In this document: piece by piece, positions 25,801 through 34,684 of the stretch
How positions within the stretch are numbered: the stretch's first letter is position 1
Layout: each line of letters opens with the position of its first letter
Origin: Ardenticatenaceae bacterium
Lineage (GTDB): Bacteria > Chloroflexota > Anaerolineae > Promineifilales > Promineifilaceae
NCBI GenBank assembly: GCA_020634245.1
Contig: JACKCC010000006.1
Span: 372,001 to 436,000, forward strand
Direction of reading: 5' to 3'
DNA: 64,000 nucleotides
Translations under genes and position numbers: made by a program
The notes under the pieces: model-generated
The model's database searches: none
The model's input: only the letters and a program-made list of their open reading frames with translations
Told to the model about the DNA's origin: nothing

Positions 25801-26425
25801 TTCGTTCCAACCGACTGGCAACATTAACAGCATCGCCAATGACCGTATATTCATCACCGCTGCCCACGCCACCCAAAAGCACCGGGCCGGTGTTAATGCC
25901 GATGCGCAGTTGTAACTGCAACGGGCCAGTGCCTATAGAACCGGCGTTGGAAATATTTTTTGACGGTGGTGATGGGGAAATGAGGCTGACCATCTCGTTG
26001 GCAAAATCACTTAAGGCGGCGCGCATGGCCAAAGCTGCTTGAATGGCGCGTTCCGGGTCATCTTCGCGGGCCACTGGCACGCCGAACAATCCCATCACAG
26101 CATCGCCAATGTGTTTATCTATTGTTCCGCCTTGATTGGTGATGGCTTTGTCCAGCCGCTGCCAGAGCAGATTCATGATGTCGAGGATGTTGGTATCGGG
26201 TACGGCCTGTGTAATGCTGTTAAATCCGGTGACGTTGGCAAAGAGGATGGTAATTTGCTTGCGTTGAGCGGTCCGCTGGGTGTGCGGTGACTCGTGGTCG
26301 GCATCCAGACTGGTCAATTGTTCGTTCAGGGCTTCCAGTGTGATGTTAACGACAGGATCGCCCAACAAAATGCGCTGTGTGCCAATGACGCTGATGGCTT
26401 GCAGGATACGTTCGCGGTCTTTCAT
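22898..26425 (-). CDS. Class III nucleotidyl cyclase (C2-like half) with STAND ATPase and TPR
   Basis: An 1175-residue soluble protein. The cyclase domain (about 50-255) shows ILFANVTGF, where the first metal aspartate is replaced by Asn64. Asp108, Lys104 (DKHIGDAV), Thr194, and the transition-state pair Asn201 and Arg205 (GDAVNVASRLE) are kept. A STAND/AAA-type ATPase follows, with Walker A GEAGVGKS (303-310) and Walker B LMILEDLHWAD, then a long TPR region with an ADP/ATP-sensor-like layout, as in soluble adenylyl cyclase. Its ATG overlaps the stop of the upstream paralogue, implying coupled translation and a fixed ratio. Alone it should bind metal poorly; with the upstream protein it could supply the base-recognition and transition-state side of a shared site. 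Confidence 0.9.
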   Translation of the reverse strand: MKDRERILQAISVIGTQRILLGDPVVNITLEALNEQLTSLDADHESPHTQRTAQRKQITILFANVTGFNSITQAVPDTNILDIMNLLWQRLDKAITNQGGTIDKHIGDAVMGLFGVPVAREDDPERAIQAALAMRAALSDFANEMVSLISPSPPSKNISNAGSIGTGPLQLQLRIGINTGPVLLGGVGSGDEYTVIGDAVNVASRLERTAPAGGILISHDTYLLVRGIFDTEPLGPVTIRGKSDPVQVYLVLGAKPRRSFLTGRGVEGVETQMVGRDSEMALLQNSLQTAVSTGTGQVITVVGEAGVGKSRLIQEFTDWALSQPQEMPMFRGQIEQRMNQQPYALIRNMLSTHFDIQDSDPSHVVEMKMAQGIQTLTRLSHQEIQARTQTIGQLIGLNLGAKTQQPVSPTEAPQIRIRAFGYLRDIFKQVVTDSPATLMILEDLHWADKPSLELIEFLAGITRDAPLLIFCLTRPLHNDDETICGHTKPGETAVPQTSLHLNPLTEIESRQLVSDILRKLPEVPQELCNFVVERAEGNPFYVEELIKVFIEDGIILAGEDKWQIKSTQLSSIRIPTTLTGVLQARLDRLSELERATLQRAAVIGRQFWDSAVIQMNELAADPLHASETIAALQALEKREMIFKRHTSIFSGTQTYHFKHAILREVTYEGVLLRDRPVFHRQAADWLTNQSSDRIAEYAGLIAEHYELAGEKPKSAELYEIAAVRAQGMADPDRAITYFGKSLFLLIEKSHDTAWQLRLQKRLGTLLQMQGRLIEAAQTYMTMRYTAEIDGDLASQAHAWNGLAITRHNQGKFDTMLEAAAQAEQVAWLVGAEEELAAALLLKSKAHLYLGDTELASAAANRALSISDRQHDMTTTMQCLALLTQIYIESGRENRALLYLEELADQLDLPDLEPQVIAHNKAEQGRLYRLLEQYDQAGHELMNALDQYRELDDQSNIAAMLNQLAELARLRGTANAAVPLYRDALDIARAIGDEYAALTYRTNLAAALGDLGQAETALTELQKVLSLAENVSKVVSWIDRHVVYQYLAQVYLLKNNMVAALAAAWKALELAPKFRYTAVSGAVWRTLGQIAIQSGQPVTLNEQSYTAVACFEESLRHLREQPGGLGTKREQILTLRVWADWLARQGDELQANDLRAQANTLATRLGLEPTRKGQRA

Positions 26426-29400
26426 AACGCAAAACGCTCCATTTTGGCAATTTCATCGGTCAATCCTAGCTGGGTATACATTTCGTGGGCGCGCTGCCAC
26501 AGTAGTTCCCCGCGCTCATGGTGGTCGGCGCGGATTTCGTACACGGCCCAGGCAAACAAGGTGCGGGCCGCCTCAATTTTGGCGCCGTTTTTAATTTTGG
26601 AGAAGATTTGCAAGCTTTTTTGATAACAATCAGCGACTTGATAGGGTTGATTTTCGATGAAGATGGGTAATGAGGTCGGTGGTAGTTGGGCGGTGATGTT
26701 GGCTAATTCGCGCCAGGCGATGGCAACCGTTTTTTGAGCCGAGAAGCCAAGGGCTTCAATGTTTTGCTCGCGTATGAGCTGCAAGGCTGACAGAATTTGG
26801 GTGAGGGCCGGGGCCGGTTTTTGTTCGGCTAGCAACAGCCGGGCCATTTCGATTTGCCAGATGGCGTAAGGAAGTGGCTGCCTGATTTGTTGGGCTTCTT
26901 CTTGGGCTTGTTCCAGCCAGTAACGGGCCAGGCGGCGCTGTTCGGTTTGGGCGACGGCCGTTTCCAAAACTTCTTGCTGTGTCAGGTGAATCTGGCTCAA
27001 ATCAATGGCTGCCAAAACTTTAAACCGTAGGTTGCCGCTTTTTTCGGCCCAGATTAACGTTTGTTGGGCATAATGTTCTGCCTGTTCATAATCGTGCTGT
27101 TTTTGAGCAAGGGCGCTTAGCCCGTGCAAATTGCGGATTGCTCCAAAGGGGTCTCCCATGTCACGGGCCATTCTCAAACCCTGACTGAAGTGGCGCTCGG
27201 CTTGAGCGAAATCTTGCTGCATCCAGGCAATTCGGCCCAGGCTGTGCAACATTAAAACGCGCCAGGGACGGTCGCCAATCTCCCGGAAGAGCGCTATAGC
27301 AGTTTTTGTTGCCTTTTGGGCCTGGTCGAACTGGTGCAAATACCGGGCAATGGTTCCGATCAAAGCATGGCAATAGGCTGTTTCTCGTTTGGCATCGGCA
27401 TTTATGCTGATGTTGAGCGCTTTTTTACTGATGGCCAGTGCTTGCTGCATTTTGCCCAGGTAGGTGTAAGCCCAGCTCTGGGCAACGAGGGCGATGGCTA
27501 ATTCCTGGGCGTTGTTCCGGCTGCGGGCGATTTTCTCGACTTCCTGGGCAGTTTTAAGGGCGGCGTGGTGTTCTCCCTGGAAATTACAGATGATGAACAG
27601 GCTGCGGAAGGCGCGTACGGCCGTATCCATGTCTTGGGCATCAACGGATTGACGGTAGAGTTGGCCATAGAGTGTTATAGCAGCATCGAACCGTGACTGC
27701 TGGCGCAAAACCTGGCCTAAACCTTCGGCCAGTTGATTGCGTCGGCTGGTGTACTGCTCGGTTTGCGGCAGCAGTGTGAGCGCTTGCTGGTAAAGCTGGA
27801 TGGCAGTATTGGGGGTGTAATTGTGGCTGGCCTGGTCGGCGGCACGGCCGTACCAGTTCGAAGCCGCCACTGCATCCCCCGCTTTTTCCAGATGGGCGGC
27901 AATTGCGTCAAAGATGTGGGGCAGGTGGGTCGCTTGCTGATCAAGCAGCCAGACCGCACATTGGGCGTGCAAAGTCTGGCGTTCGGCCTGTGGTATAGTG
28001 TGATAAATGGTTTGTTGTATTTTTCGATGCCGGAAGCGGTACTCGTTGGTTTTGGGAAATATGGATGGCCATTGCCGGGTAATTAGCTCTTGCTGTTCCA
28101 GGTTGTACAAGGCCGCCCGGATTTGGCGGTCGGTAACAGTGTTGTTTTCATTTGCGAAAAAGGCGGTAATGGTCGATTGCCAGAACATTTCGCCAATGAT
28201 GGCCGCTTTTTGCAGAATTTCTTTCTCCAGAGGATTGGAACGTTCGAGGTGCTTGTCTATCAACCAGATCAGGTTCAATTTGCCGCGTAGATCGTTTAGG
28301 GGACTCATTTGAACCCGCCATTGCTGGCTGCCTTTGATGATGACGCCAATATCGCCCAGCATTTCAATTAATTCGGTGATGAGAAACGGATTTCCGTCGG
28401 CGGCTTCGGCCAGTAAATCGGTTAAACGCTGTGGCAGACGGGGAATGTTTTGCAGGCAGTCGGCAATGAGGTGCCGGTTGTCAATGAGGGAGAGGGGTGA
28501 CAGATCGATGTGGCGATAGCGCTCTGGTTGAATGGCTCGATGCAGCCGGAGCGTTGTCCATTTTTCAAGCAGTTGTTTTTCACCAAAGCAGACGATGAGT
28601 AACGGCCGTTCCCGGCAAACATCAACCAGATATTCAACTACCTCAAACGATCCGGAATCAGCGCGTTCCATGTCGTCCAACAAAACAACTGTTGGCCGAT
28701 CTTCGCTGACAGCCGCAAAAAACAAGGCCAGGTCCTGGAAGGCGTACTCGCGCACACGCCGCGCATCATGCTTGAAATTTTGCAAATAGGGGCTTTGATC
28801 CAGGTTAAACCCTAAAAGATGGCCGATGAAATGGGCGCGTTCCCGGGCATGGATATCATCTGTTGATAAAATATTGAGGACGCCCTCGACCAATTTAGTT
28901 TGAGCAACCCGCTGGCTGCTACGCGGATGAATGTCAAAGAAATTGGCAAACGTACAGTGCATCACTGCATAGTCGCCGGACGCGATTTCGGTTTCTGCTT
29001 GCCCTTTGAACAAATGGATAGGGGTTGGTTGGATGGCCAGGAACTTTTCAAATTCCTGGCGTAACCGCGTTTTACCGATTCCAGTTTCACCAGAAACGGT
29101 GACAACCATGGCTGCGCCGCTTTCTAAAACCTCTTCCAGGGCAAATTGGAGATGTTCCAGTTCCGTTGTTCGTCCGACGAATCTGGTTTCATGGGGGCTG
29201 ATTTCACGCTCAATGTTTTGCAGCATATGCTGTTTTTCTTGATGAACCGCATGTGCTGGTATATGTTCTGCTTCCGATGGAACCGATATGGGGGGGACTG
29301 GTCTGGTTTCAAAGTTTTGATGAATCTGATCGTAGATAGCATCGGAGATTAAAATGCCGCCTACAGGTGCGGCTTGCTCCAATAGATTGGTGATGGAGAT

Positions 29401-29955
29401 GGTGTCGCCTACGGCCGTATACTGCAAGCTGCTGCCCACTTTACCAAACACCACTGGCCCCAGATGAATACCGATCCGCATTCGTAAATCCAGGTTGGTA
29501 CGTAGGCGGATGAGACGTCCGGTATGGCCGTCTTTTTGCTGTTTTTCGTTGAATTGGGCCAGTTCCCTTTGCATGTCCAAGGCGGACAATACAGCCCTTT
29601 CTACGCAATCGGCCAGATTCGACTTAACCGCAAAGAGTGCGACTACGGCGTCACCAATGTGCTGATCAATTTGACCGCCCCAGGCTGTGATAACGCCATC
29701 GAGTTTTTGCCAAATTGCATTAATTGTGTCACGCACATCTTCAGCATCCATCATCTCCGACATGGCCGTAAACCCGGACAAATCGGCCACCAGAACGGCC
29801 ATTCGTTTTTGTATTTCCGGCGGAGAAACAGATTGCAGGGCCAGTAATTTATCTTGCAGGGCGGCAACGGCCGTTTCCACCACCTCCGGATCAAGAATAT
29901 CGCGGTGGTTTTCTATAACTGCAAGGGCTTGTTCGATCTCCTGGCGAATGGTCAC
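26422..29955 (-). CDS. Class III nucleotidyl cyclase (C1-like half) with STAND ATPase and TPR
   Basis: An 1177-residue paralogue of the downstream gene. In its cyclase domain (about 48-215) both metal aspartates are present: Asp58 (VADLSGFT) and Asp102 (QHIGDAV). The purine-recognition lysine is Gln98, and GDTISITNLLE replaces GDxVNxASRLE, so the transition-state Asn and Arg are Ser187 and Leu191. The ATPase has Walker A GETGIGKT and Walker B VVLLDDMERAD, followed by TPR repeats. The gene is first in a two-gene operon overlapping by ATGA. The residue pattern is that of the metal-binding C1 half of mammalian-type cyclases, and complements its neighbour. As a homodimer it should be inactive. 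Confidence 0.9.
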   Translation of the reverse strand: MTIRQEIEQALAVIENHRDILDPEVVETAVAALQDKLLALQSVSPPEIQKRMAVLVADLSGFTAMSEMMDAEDVRDTINAIWQKLDGVITAWGGQIDQHIGDAVVALFAVKSNLADCVERAVLSALDMQRELAQFNEKQQKDGHTGRLIRLRTNLDLRMRIGIHLGPVVFGKVGSSLQYTAVGDTISITNLLEQAAPVGGILISDAIYDQIHQNFETRPVPPISVPSEAEHIPAHAVHQEKQHMLQNIEREISPHETRFVGRTTELEHLQFALEEVLESGAAMVVTVSGETGIGKTRLRQEFEKFLAIQPTPIHLFKGQAETEIASGDYAVMHCTFANFFDIHPRSSQRVAQTKLVEGVLNILSTDDIHARERAHFIGHLLGFNLDQSPYLQNFKHDARRVREYAFQDLALFFAAVSEDRPTVVLLDDMERADSGSFEVVEYLVDVCRERPLLIVCFGEKQLLEKWTTLRLHRAIQPERYRHIDLSPLSLIDNRHLIADCLQNIPRLPQRLTDLLAEAADGNPFLITELIEMLGDIGVIIKGSQQWRVQMSPLNDLRGKLNLIWLIDKHLERSNPLEKEILQKAAIIGEMFWQSTITAFFANENNTVTDRQIRAALYNLEQQELITRQWPSIFPKTNEYRFRHRKIQQTIYHTIPQAERQTLHAQCAVWLLDQQATHLPHIFDAIAAHLEKAGDAVAASNWYGRAADQASHNYTPNTAIQLYQQALTLLPQTEQYTSRRNQLAEGLGQVLRQQSRFDAAITLYGQLYRQSVDAQDMDTAVRAFRSLFIICNFQGEHHAALKTAQEVEKIARSRNNAQELAIALVAQSWAYTYLGKMQQALAISKKALNISINADAKRETAYCHALIGTIARYLHQFDQAQKATKTAIALFREIGDRPWRVLMLHSLGRIAWMQQDFAQAERHFSQGLRMARDMGDPFGAIRNLHGLSALAQKQHDYEQAEHYAQQTLIWAEKSGNLRFKVLAAIDLSQIHLTQQEVLETAVAQTEQRRLARYWLEQAQEEAQQIRQPLPYAIWQIEMARLLLAEQKPAPALTQILSALQLIREQNIEALGFSAQKTVAIAWRELANITAQLPPTSLPIFIENQPYQVADCYQKSLQIFSKIKNGAKIEAARTLFAWAVYEIRADHHERGELLWQRAHEMYTQLGLTDEIAKMERFAL

Positions 29956-30087
29956 GGCTTATATCTACATACACTTTCGCTGATTAACGGCTGTTTGGTT
30001 CAGCGACCGATCTATTCAACGCTTAAGACTTCTGATAAAGCGAGAGTTCAATTACAGGCATATTATGATCATGCGCTTGGCTCACGT

Positions 30088-30120
30088 AAAAAAGGCTCAC
30101 TTACATCTGTTCGCTGAGCC
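30088..30120 (-). terminator. Terminator of the phosphohexomutase gene
   Basis: On the minus strand GGCTCA (30120-30115) pairs with TGAGCC (30099-30094), followed by six T. The rest of 29956-30176 holds only the leader of the cyclase operon. Confidence 0.75.
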
Positions 30121-30176
30121 AGGCAATTTCTATCTATTGATTATATAGTGACAACAAGCAAGACGCGAAAAAGCGA

Positions 30177-31604
30177 TCACGCTTTTTGGGCTATTTCTTC
30201 GCCAAATTTCAGCAAAGCGGCGACGCGCCCATCATTGGGAGCTTCGGCATAAACACGCAGGACTGGTTCTGTGCCAGACGGCCGTATCAACAGCCAACTG
30301 CCGTCGGCTAGATAATACTTAACGCCATCCGTACTTTGAATATCTTCCAGAGCAACACCGGCGATTTCTCTCGGCGCTGAAGTCAGAAGCAAATCGACCA
30401 TTTGTTTTTTCGCCACTGGCCGGCTCAGACGGATGTCGGTGCGGGCGTATTGCGCAGGGCCGAACTTTTCCAACAATTCTTCCACCAGTTGGTGCAGCGG
30501 TTTACGATAATAGGCCATTACCTCCAGTAAAAGCAGTCCCATCAAGATGCCATCCCCTTCGGGAATGTGGCCCTGGATGCTCATACCGCCCGATTCTTCG
30601 CCTCCCATGACAACATCATCAGTCAGCATATGGTCGGCAATATGATTGAAGCCGACAGGCGTTTCAATAACCGGCAAATTATAAGCCTGCGCAATCCGAT
30701 CGATCATACGGGTTGTAGAAACAGTGCGGACGATTTTGCCCCGCCACTGTCGTTTTTCCAGCAGGTAATGCAGTACCAGGGCAAAAATGCGGTGCGGATC
30801 AACAAAATTGCCGAACTTATCTACAGCACCGATACGGTCGGCATCTCCATCTGTTGCCAGCCCTACATCCCAATGACCACCCTGGATGGTAGAACTGAGC
30901 AGCCCTAAATATTTGTCAATGGGTTCGGGGTGAATCCCGCCAAATCCGGGGTTCATTTCGTGGCGGATATTGTGAATATGCGTCCGGCTGCGGGCCAATA
31001 CTTCACCAATGATGCCTCGTCCGGAACCATACATGCCATCGGCAACGACGCGCAGTTCACCGCTGGAGATACAGTCTAAGTCAACCAGGTTGGCCAGATG
31101 CTGGTAGTAGGCCCAGGTTGGGTCAAATTTGTGGACAATTCCCTGGTTGAGTGCTTCTTCCAACCCCATGAGGTTGGGGCCACGAGCTTCGGCCAGATTT
31201 TGTTCCAGCAGCCGTTCCACTCGTTTGCTTTGGTGGGGGCTGGCGCTGCCGCCATAACTGGCTTTTAGCTTGACGCCGTTGTAGCGGGGCGGGTTGTGGC
31301 TGGCCGTTATCATGACGCCGGCGGTTGCTTTTTTGTCTATAATGGCATAGCTGATGGCCGGCGTGGGGGTATCGGCACGAGCCAGCCAGGTTTCGATCTG
31401 GTTGGCCGCCATGACGCGGGCTACTTCAGCGGCGTAACGATCAGAGAGGAAACGGGTGTCAAAGCCGATGATGACGCCGGGGCTGCTGCTATTTTCTTCA
31501 CGGATGAAATCGGCAATGGCCTGGGCGACGAGCCGAAGGTTGGAAAAGGTAAAGGTTTCACTGATGACGGCACGCCAGCCGTCGGTTCCAAATTTGATGG
31601 TCAT
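30177..31604 (-). CDS. Phosphoglucomutase/phosphomannomutase family protein
   Basis: A 475-residue alpha-D-phosphohexomutase interconverting sugar 1- and 6-phosphates. The four family sites are present: phosphoserine loop MITASHNPPRYNGVK with Ser102, metal loop DGDADRIG, sugar loop GGEESGGMS, and phosphate-binding loop RPSGTEPVLRVYAE. Length is typical. The GEESGG sugar loop is common to PGM/PMM types; the choice between glucose and mannose cannot be made by eye. It has its own terminator and a word-built palindrome in front. Confidence 0.92.
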   Translation of the reverse strand: MTIKFGTDGWRAVISETFTFSNLRLVAQAIADFIREENSSSPGVIIGFDTRFLSDRYAAEVARVMAANQIETWLARADTPTPAISYAIIDKKATAGVMITASHNPPRYNGVKLKASYGGSASPHQSKRVERLLEQNLAEARGPNLMGLEEALNQGIVHKFDPTWAYYQHLANLVDLDCISSGELRVVADGMYGSGRGIIGEVLARSRTHIHNIRHEMNPGFGGIHPEPIDKYLGLLSSTIQGGHWDVGLATDGDADRIGAVDKFGNFVDPHRIFALVLHYLLEKRQWRGKIVRTVSTTRMIDRIAQAYNLPVIETPVGFNHIADHMLTDDVVMGGEESGGMSIQGHIPEGDGILMGLLLLEVMAYYRKPLHQLVEELLEKFGPAQYARTDIRLSRPVAKKQMVDLLLTSAPREIAGVALEDIQSTDGVKYYLADGSWLLIRPSGTEPVLRVYAEAPNDGRVAALLKFGEEIAQKA

Positions 31605-31616
31605 GTGTTCTCCTGA

Positions 31617-31696
31617 GTTGCGGGGTTGCGAAGTCGCGAGACTGCGAGGCTGCGATTACTGGCCACTTGCACTCTTGCCAATTGCCTACTTGCAAA
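31617..31696. repeat. TTGCGAAGTCGCGAG-word palindrome
   Basis: The left side has GTTGCGGGGTTGCGAAGTCGCGAGACTGCGAGGC in repeated GCGAG words; the right side has CCACTTGCACTCTTGCCAATTGCC. It is an imperfect inverted repeat between glycerate kinase and the mutase, related to 10699-10770. Confidence 0.5.
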
Positions 31697-31708
31697 CTCC
31701 CTGTGCAA

Positions 31709-33076
31709 TTATTTCATCTTTGCCGTGAAATAGGTAAGGATAAAGACGAGATCGTTAACGTTGGTGCCTGTCGCGCCGATTTTCAGGTGATGGTGTGGCC
31801 GTTCATTTGCTACGGCCGTATCCAATTCCCTAAAAAACGCATAACTGTCATTATTTTGCAGGTAGGCGATGGGATCGAGTTGGTGCTGGCGGGCGGTAAC
31901 GGCCGTTTCCCCCGTCACTACAGCCCCGGCCGCATCAGTAGGTCCGTCTTCCCCATCGGTGGCCAGACTGACAACCACCCGGCCGGGCCAGTCTTCGAGG
32001 GCTACGGCTGCTGACAGCGCCAATTCCTGATTGCGCCCGCCTTGGCCATTGCCGTGCAGCGTGACCGTTGTTTCGCCGCCCAGGATGAGGCAGCGGCCAG
32101 GCGGATTATCTTTAGCCAGAGATGCCGCAAAACGGCCCGCTTCACGCGCTTCACCTTCCAGATGGGTGGTTAGAATTTGGGCAATAAATCCCAATTGCGC
32201 GGCTCTGGTCAGGGCGGCGTGTGCGGCGTGGCTGACATCAGCGATGATGGTGTGCTGATTGTCTGTTGGTTCGGGCAGCGGGCTGGCTTGATTGTTTTCT
32301 AATTGCTGGACGAGATTTTGCCATACGGCCGTTTCCAATGTTTCTTGCACACGGTAACGATTTAAGACGGCCAGGGCATCGGACGGCCGTTCATTCGTAA
32401 TGACCGTGGGGCCGCTGCCGATAGCTTCCAAAGGACTGCCCACAACATCACTCAAAATGAGACTGGCGCAGGCGGCAGGAGCCGCGGCGCGGGCCAATCC
32501 GCCGCCTTTCACCATGTCAAGTTGGCGGCGGATAGTGTTAAGTTCAGCGATGGTGCAGCCGCTGGCCAGGAGTGCATTGGTGAGCGCCTGCCAATCGGCC
32601 AGAGGCAGCAGCGGCTGGGCCAGCAGCGCCGAAGCGCCGCCCGAAATCAGGAAGATGACCAGGTCGTCGGCTGTGGTCTGGTACAGCAAGTCAAGTACGG
32701 CCGTTCCCGCGCGCACACTTTCTTCATCGGGCACGGGATGGTCGGACTGGAAAAGAGTGAAGGTTGGAAGGCTTAAAGAGGATGATTCAATCTCGGTCAG
32801 CCAATCTCTATCTGTTTTTTTGGCCACAAAAATGGCGTGGGCCAGTTTGTCATCCAGGATTTGAGCGGCGGCCAGGCCCATCGTCACTGCCGCTTTGCCG
32901 ATGCCGATGAGATAAACGCGGCCTTCGTTCATAGTGTAGATTTCGCTGCCGACGGTGAGGTAACGGCCGTCGCTTTGCAAATTGCGCCGGACAGCAGCAG
33001 CCGGATCGGCGGCGGCCAATGCAGCGGCAATTATTTCACGGACATGTTCAGGATAGGATTCAAATTCGAGTGTCAT
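31709..33076 (-). CDS. Glycerate 2-kinase (DUF4147/MOFRL family)
   Basis: A 455-residue kinase that phosphorylates glycerate to 2-phosphoglycerate. The N-terminal DUF4147 domain has LIGIGKAAVTMGLAAAQIL, LISGGASALL and NTIRRQLDMVKGGGLARAA; the C-terminal MOFRL domain has LSLATDGEDGPTDAAGAVV. Both are diagnostic for the GckA/TtuD group. A GTG at 33082 overlapping the upstream stop would add two residues; I prefer ATG 33076. It follows a solute-binding lipoprotein gene directly, so the two are co-transcribed. Confidence 0.9.
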   Translation of the reverse strand: MTLEFESYPEHVREIIAAALAAADPAAAVRRNLQSDGRYLTVGSEIYTMNEGRVYLIGIGKAAVTMGLAAAQILDDKLAHAIFVAKKTDRDWLTEIESSSLSLPTFTLFQSDHPVPDEESVRAGTAVLDLLYQTTADDLVIFLISGGASALLAQPLLPLADWQALTNALLASGCTIAELNTIRRQLDMVKGGGLARAAAPAACASLILSDVVGSPLEAIGSGPTVITNERPSDALAVLNRYRVQETLETAVWQNLVQQLENNQASPLPEPTDNQHTIIADVSHAAHAALTRAAQLGFIAQILTTHLEGEAREAGRFAASLAKDNPPGRCLILGGETTVTLHGNGQGGRNQELALSAAVALEDWPGRVVVSLATDGEDGPTDAAGAVVTGETAVTARQHQLDPIAYLQNNDSYAFFRELDTAVANERPHHHLKIGATGTNVNDLVFILTYFTAKMK

Positions 33077-33081
33077 GGGCA

Positions 33082-34395
33082 CTAAGGTTGTAATGCGGCG
33101 GTCGCTTCGCTGGCGGCTTCCTGGGCAGTTTTGGCAAATGAAATAACGTCAAAAACGGCATTGGCAAATGCAGTCATGATTGGTTCTCCCTCAATGGTTG
33201 TACTGGCCTGGGCGCGTTCTAGCTCCAATTGGACAAAACTGATGTAAGCATCATTGCGCGGCCAGTTGGTCAGTGCCTGGCGGCGAGCCGGAAGCTGTTG
33301 GCTGGCCTGGCTCCACAAGCCTAAGCGATCGCCATCAATGAGGTGCGCGATGAGTTCGGCGGCCAGGGCGCGCCGGGTGGGATCGTTGGTGCTGATGGCC
33401 CAAACCCAGCCGTCTACCAGCGGGATGAGCGGCGTTGTTAAGCCGGGAGTGACGGCATAGCCGGGCTGCATTTCCGGCGAGCGGTTGAGCAGGAAATGGT
33501 TGACATCGGTCAGGATGTAAACGGCCGTTCCCGTGCCAAACAGCTCCCAAACCTTATCAAAAGAATCCATATTACTGCTTTGCAGCAAGATAAAATCGGA
33601 CATACGTCCCTGCTGGAACGGCAGTAAAGCCTGCGTCATCAGTGCCGGGTCCAGCGCTGGCTGGCCGGCTTCATTGGTCAACGACCCGCCGCCGGCCAGA
33701 TAAAATTGTAGTGCCAGACGGGCACTGGCCGTCCCGGCGGCTGGAAAAACGAAATTGGCTGCCGGATTTTCAGCGAAAACGTCCCAGCGCAAGGGTGGCG
33801 TGGTGGTAATGACCGTTGTTTGATAAGCAAGATGGGTCAAATTGGTGATGGCAAACGGATAGCCGTAATGCTGGTCATTGACCTGAGACATTGTTTGGGC
33901 TGCCGGGAATAAATCGTCGAACAAGGCTGGTTCGATCAAGTCATCCAGGGGGTAAACCAGGCCGTCGGTAACGGCTGTTTTCAACAAATTGGCTGGTAAA
34001 ACAATCACGTCGGGCAGGATGGATGGCGCGACAGTGCTGCCGGTGCGTAAATAGCTCAAAATGCCGCCAGGCCCGGAAATGGTTTTCTGCTCTACCCGCG
34101 TTTCCAATTCCGGGTGGACGGCGTTGAAGGTGAGAAGCTGGTCGGAGAAAACGGCCGTGCCGTCCTCGCTGCCCAGAACCGTATTGGGTGGTAGCCATAT
34201 CGTCAGGCTGGGGGCAGTTTGCGTTATCACAGTCGGTACGGCAATGGCCGGTGTGCTTTGCAAAATAGGCGTCGCCGCCGGTGCAGCAGTGGCCGTGGCG
34301 GTGGGCAAAGGCTCATTGGCATTGTTACTGATCAGGTCGCAAGCAGAAAGGAGTAACAGCAGCCAGAGCAGTAAAATGGTATGTTTATGTTGCAT
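33082..34395 (-). CDS. Extracellular solute-binding lipoprotein
   Basis: A 437-residue type 1 periplasmic-binding-fold protein. The N-terminus MQHKHTILLLWLLLLLSAC is a lipoprotein signal with the lipobox LSAC (Cys19), followed by a Thr/Ala/Pro-rich linker. The binding fold shows LTIWLPPN, a maltose/sugar-type hinge DVIVLPANLLKTAV, and YGYPFAITNLTHLAYQT. No ABC permease or ATPase gene is next to it, so the transporter partners are elsewhere or the protein acts as an orphan sensor. It shares an operon with glycerate 2-kinase. Confidence 0.85.
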   Translation of the reverse strand: MQHKHTILLLWLLLLLSACDLISNNANEPLPTATATAAPAATPILQSTPAIAVPTVITQTAPSLTIWLPPNTVLGSEDGTAVFSDQLLTFNAVHPELETRVEQKTISGPGGILSYLRTGSTVAPSILPDVIVLPANLLKTAVTDGLVYPLDDLIEPALFDDLFPAAQTMSQVNDQHYGYPFAITNLTHLAYQTTVITTTPPLRWDVFAENPAANFVFPAAGTASARLALQFYLAGGGSLTNEAGQPALDPALMTQALLPFQQGRMSDFILLQSSNMDSFDKVWELFGTGTAVYILTDVNHFLLNRSPEMQPGYAVTPGLTTPLIPLVDGWVWAISTNDPTRRALAAELIAHLIDGDRLGLWSQASQQLPARRQALTNWPRNDAYISFVQLELERAQASTTIEGEPIMTAFANAVFDVISFAKTAQEAASEATAALQP

Positions 34396-34410
34396 ATGGG
34401 AAGTATAACG

Positions 34411-34479
34411 GGAGTTGCCAACTTGCCAAGCGGCGTGGTTATGGTTATGCTTGTGGGTATGAGTTATCTGGCAAGTTTT
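34411..34479. repeat. ACTTGCCA-word palindrome
   Basis: TTGCCAACTTGCCAAG and CTGGCAAGTTTT form the arms around GGTTATGGTTATGC/GGGTATGAGTTATC words. Divergent intergenic position. Confidence 0.5.
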
Positions 34480-34583
34480 AGTAAGCGCGTGCTACGGCCG
34501 TATTTCCTCGGTTCTGATTCAGCTCTACCTTACTTAAACGCGCCTGGATGATGAAATTTATGTAAACTAACATAAAGAATTTT

Positions 34584-34612
34584 AGCCGAGGCGCATGCGT
34601 CTCGGCTTTTTT
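34584..34612 (+). terminator. Terminator-like hairpin in the ABC-F leader
   Basis: AGCCGAG (34584-34590) pairs with CTCGGCT (34601-34607) with six T after. No plus-strand gene precedes it, so it may be an attenuator of the ABC-F gene 70 bases downstream, a common control of antibiotic-resistance ABC-F genes. Confidence 0.6.
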
Positions 34613-34626
34613 GTTTTAGCGGAATA

Positions 34627-34666
34627 GGACACGGATGAGAATTTATATCCGCGTTCATCCGTGTCC
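34627..34666 (+). promoter_or_regulatory. Inverted repeat before the ABC-F ribosome binding site
   Basis: The arms GGACACGGATGA and TCATCCGTGTCC (12 bases, perfect) end seven bases before the Shine-Dalgarno GAGG (34673-34676). It could shape translation of the ABC-F mRNA or be another repeat. Confidence 0.45.
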
Positions 34667-34684
34667 CATTTTGAGGTAAACCTT

